The notes below the pieces were generated by a model. That model had not been told where the DNA came from, did not search any database, and saw only the letters and a list, made by a program, of their open reading frames with translations. A stretch of DNA of 7,613 bases from Alistipes sp. (GTDB lineage Bacteria > Bacteroidota > Bacteroidia > Bacteroidales > Rikenellaceae): the NCBI GenBank assembly GCA_029065825.1, contig JAIEHQ010000102.1:1-7613 (forward strand). The letters run 5' to 3'. How positions within the stretch are numbered: position 1 is the first letter of the stretch; every line of letters starts with the position of its first letter. Positions 5,791 through 7,613 of the stretch are shown piece after piece. The translations under genes were made by a program, and so were the position numbers.

Positions 5791-7187
5791 AAATCAAATT
5801 GTTTGCGCTTGCAGCCCTGTCGGCATTCACGCTGCTGACCGCCTGCGACAACGGAAAAGAGGATGTTCCTGTGCCTCCTAAGGTAACCAAGGAGTTCTAT
5901 GTACTCGCCACTGCGACGACTCCCTATTCGGCTACCATGCGTGTGACCCCGACCACGGACAACGCGAAAGAGACCGCCTGGCTGATGCAGGTGTTCTCGA
6001 AAGAGATGGTCGAGGAGTTCGGCGGCGGTTCGGTCGCGACGGAAGAGGATCTGAATCTGTCGGCGGAGAGCTGCGCTCTGGCCATGATGGAGGCGATCAT
6101 CTCGCAGAACTCCGGTTTTTCGTATGAGCAGATCTACAACGCCCTGACCGATAACGGCACGATGAAGGGTACCAAGACCGTGCTGTTGAGCGAGGTTGGT
6201 GTTACCAACCCCGGCGAGACCTGCTATGCACTGACGGTGGGTGTGGATCAGAACCTCGGTTTCACGACCAACGCCCAGTTCGATGCTTTCACGATGCAGT
6301 CGCTGCCCGCTCTGGTCGAGGAGGAGTGCGGCTTCCAGCTGGAGGTCGTTCCTTCTTCGAACGGTCTGTTCGCCGAGTTGCGCGTACAGCCTGAGAAGGG
6401 CGATGTGAACTGGCTGTCGTACATGGTTTCGAAGACGACCTACGATCAGGCCGGCGGTGCCGAGGCTTTCAAGGAGACGATACTTCCCCTTATCGTGAAC
6501 AACATGGCCGCTTCGCTCAATACTACGGTTATCGATGCCATTGCCCAGATGGTACACAAAGGCAAGGGAACGGTCGAGATCAGCGGCCTGACTCCCGAGA
6601 GCGGATACGTAGCTTTCGTATGCGCAGTGGACCAGTACGGCCGCGCTACTTCGGAGGTCGTGCTCGAGGAGTTCGAAACGCCTGCTTTCGTTCCGTCGGA
6701 GGCCCGTATCGACGAGCTTACGTTCAAACTCTACAACGGTAACGAGATCGACCCCGTTCAGTATCCCGAACTCGCACAGCTGCAGGGTCTCTGGTTCCTG
6801 CGCCTTACTCCGACGCTCGCCGGAACGGCCGCATACTGGAACTGCGTATTCTCGCTGCAGGACTATAGCGAGGAGGCTCAGCATACGCTGATCTACTTCA
6901 TTGTCGAGCAGGGTGTCGGCCAGGGTTCGTTCTTCACGGATGACTTTATCAATATTGCGGCTCCGTCGCCGATGACCGGTCAGACGGTTTACGGCTACGC
7001 TGTTGCGATTGATGAAGAGGGCCAGCCCGGTAACGTGGTTCAGGCATCGGCAGTTTGCAGCACCGACAAAGCATCGCCGATTACCGACATTACCGGCAGC
7101 CTCTCCACTTCGGCTGTCCGCTTCTGCTCGGCCGTGATGCAGGAGGAGGCTCCCGCCTACAAAATGTCGTTCGTTGCAGCCGAGTAG
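5787..7187 (+). CDS. Lipoprotein of unknown function with three internal repeats
   Basis: This 466-residue protein starts with a lipoprotein signal, MKIKLFALAALSAFTLLTAC, with lipobox LTAC and lipidated Cys20. The residues after it (DNGKEDVPVPP) include an acidic K-E-D group resembling Bacteroidota surface-export signals, so it may sit on the outer face of the outer membrane. The mature part appears to contain three related units: about 36-170, 183-298 and 308-426. Each begins with a beta-rich stretch (ATMRVTPTTDNA, AELRVQPEKGDV, WFLRLTPTLAGT), passes through a helical insert, and ends with a strand pair around YALTVGVDQNLGFT, YVAFVCAVDQYGRAT or VYGYAVAIDEEGQPG. The fold may be fibronectin-III/Ig-like with helical insertions; this is inference. 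The remaining tail (~427-466) is short. No enzyme motif was seen. Codons end in T more often (GGT, GTT, GCT, CGT) than in the neighbours, hinting at high expression. It has its own promoter and terminator. No function can be assigned. Confidence 0.9.
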   Translation: MKIKLFALAALSAFTLLTACDNGKEDVPVPPKVTKEFYVLATATTPYSATMRVTPTTDNAKETAWLMQVFSKEMVEEFGGGSVATEEDLNLSAESCALAMMEAIISQNSGFSYEQIYNALTDNGTMKGTKTVLLSEVGVTNPGETCYALTVGVDQNLGFTTNAQFDAFTMQSLPALVEEECGFQLEVVPSSNGLFAELRVQPEKGDVNWLSYMVSKTTYDQAGGAEAFKETILPLIVNNMAASLNTTVIDAIAQMVHKGKGTVEISGLTPESGYVAFVCAVDQYGRATSEVVLEEFETPAFVPSEARIDELTFKLYNGNEIDPVQYPELAQLQGLWFLRLTPTLAGTAAYWNCVFSLQDYSEEAQHTLIYFIVEQGVGQGSFFTDDFINIAAPSPMTGQTVYGYAVAIDEEGQPGNVVQASAVCSTDKASPITDITGSLSTSAVRFCSAVMQEEAPAYKMSFVAAE

Positions 7188-7228
7188 TTTCCCGGCAGAC
7201 GAATAGACGGGAGAAATTCCCGGAATGA

Positions 7229-7266
7229 AGAGAGGTTTCCGAATTTTCGGAAGCCTCTCTTTTTTT
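7229..7266 (+). terminator. Strong intrinsic terminator of the lipoprotein gene
   Basis: Arms at 7229-7242 (AGAGAGGTTTCCGA) and 7247-7260 (TCGGAAGCCTCTCT) form a 14-bp stem with one G-U pair and a 4-nt loop, followed at once by six more T (7261-7266). It begins 42 bp after the lipoprotein stop. A smaller hairpin (CGGGA/TCCCG, 7208-7222) precedes it. This is a textbook factor-independent terminator for the plus strand. Confidence 0.93.
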
Positions 7267-7613
7267 CGTGCAGCCGGCGCGGGGGTTGTGCGGCACGGCA
7301 TCGGGGCAGGGACTGGGCCGTCGGGGCGGAGTCGCATCTTTGCGCTGCCAGGCGGTTGCGACGACGCGCGAAGGCCCGGCGGCAGGCGAGGGTAAGGCTG
7401 CTTGTGCGCCCGCCTTCGGACAGCGCCCGCCTTCGGACAACGGGCGCCTTCGGACAACGGGCGCGCGAGGCGGCAGGAGTCCGGGCGGTGCCGGTCGAAT
7501 GGCGGTGTCGGACGCGGTGCGGCCGCCGTGTCGCGTGCCGGGAATTGGCGGCAAAGTCGCGGACTGTCCGCCGAAACGGGAACCGATGTTTGGATTTTCG
7601 GAAAATTATGATT
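7267..7613. other. GC-rich right-hand intergenic region without a supportable gene
   Basis: About 350 bp follow the terminator with no convincing coding sequence. Open frames on both strands are short and arginine/glycine/alanine-rich with no recognisable domain. It contains the 17-bp tandem repeat and, at 7335-7342, CATCTTTG, one base off a -7 box but without a -33 partner. The last bases turn AT-rich and end in ATGATT (7608-7613), which could be the start of a further plus-strand gene but is too short to call. Confidence 0.55.
7412..7462. repeat. 17-bp tandem repeat, three copies
   Basis: Three head-to-tail units of GCCTTCGGACAACGGGC lie at 7412-7428, 7429-7445 and 7446-7462. The first differs at four places (GCCTTCGGACAGCGCCC); the other two are identical. 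Each has CTTCGG, the sequence of the stable C(UUCG)G tetraloop. GCGCCCG (7423-7429) can also pair with CGGGCGC (7441-7447) across an 11-nt loop. The unit length of 17 is not a multiple of three, which argues against a coding repeat. Confidence 0.85.

Noticed and set aside
5787..7187. Whether the lipoprotein is a target of Bacteroidota O-glycosylation, given the nearby glycosyltransferase gene.
   Set aside because: I scanned every Asp in the protein and found no D-[ST]-[AILVMT] motif, and the two genes are far apart and divergent.
5688..7457. A 589-codon open frame on the minus strand opposite the lipoprotein gene.
   Set aside because: It spans the plus-strand promoter and terminator, has no recognisable domain, and the plus-strand gene has a proper lipoprotein signal, promoter and terminator.
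7412..7462. A short CRISPR-like array.
   Set aside because: The units are directly adjacent with no spacers and are only 17 bp long.
7402..7611. A 69-codon plus-strand open frame at the right edge.
   Set aside because: It is low-complexity Arg/Gly/Ala sequence crossing the tandem repeat, with no domain and no convincing start signal.

Overview
The window looks like chromosomal housekeeping and cell-envelope DNA from a GC-rich member of the Bacteroidales, most likely Alistipes or another Rikenellaceae. Three things suggest this: Bacteroidota-type promoters (TTTG ... TAnnTTTG), start codons without strong Shine-Dalgarno sequences, and the families present (a DUF2723/GT117 membrane glycosyltransferase, a short-signal lipoprotein, a Cytidylate_kin2 kinase). 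The genus is inferred from composition and general knowledge; no database search was run.

Layout. Positions 1-403 hold the N-terminal third or less of a minus-strand membrane glycosyltransferase of the DUF2723 family, running off the left edge. A 350-bp divergent intergenic region (404-753) follows. It carries the minus-strand promoter of that gene inside what looks like a dispersed Bacteroidales intergenic repeat, a perfect 16-bp hairpin plus T-tract that forms a plus-strand terminator with no recognised gene in front of it, and a promoter with a 14-bp palindrome just before cysS. cysS (cysteinyl-tRNA synthetase) occupies 754-2229. After a 125-bp gap come three closely spaced plus-strand genes: a MATE-family efflux transporter (2355-3776), a cytidylate-kinase-like P-loop protein (3796-4437) and prfB (release factor 2, 4480-5592). 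Gaps of 19 and 42 bp suggest one transcription unit. A separate unit, with a consensus Bacteroidota promoter and a very strong intrinsic terminator, encodes a 466-residue lipoprotein of unknown function built from three related repeats (5787-7187). The last ~350 bp contain no gene I can support but include a 17-bp tandem repeat with UUCG-type loops.

How the genes work together. CysRS and RF2 serve translation, the kinase-like protein probably acts in nucleotide metabolism, and the MATE pump exports cationic compounds. The grouping looks like ordinary chromosomal packing, not a dedicated pathway. The lipoprotein stands apart: it has its own promoter, terminator and codon bias, consistent with an abundant envelope protein.

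I did not find a clear new multi-gene system. The points most worth checking are the orphan terminator and possible small RNA at 428-699, the prfB gene without the usual programmed frameshift, and the triplicated lipoprotein of unknown function.
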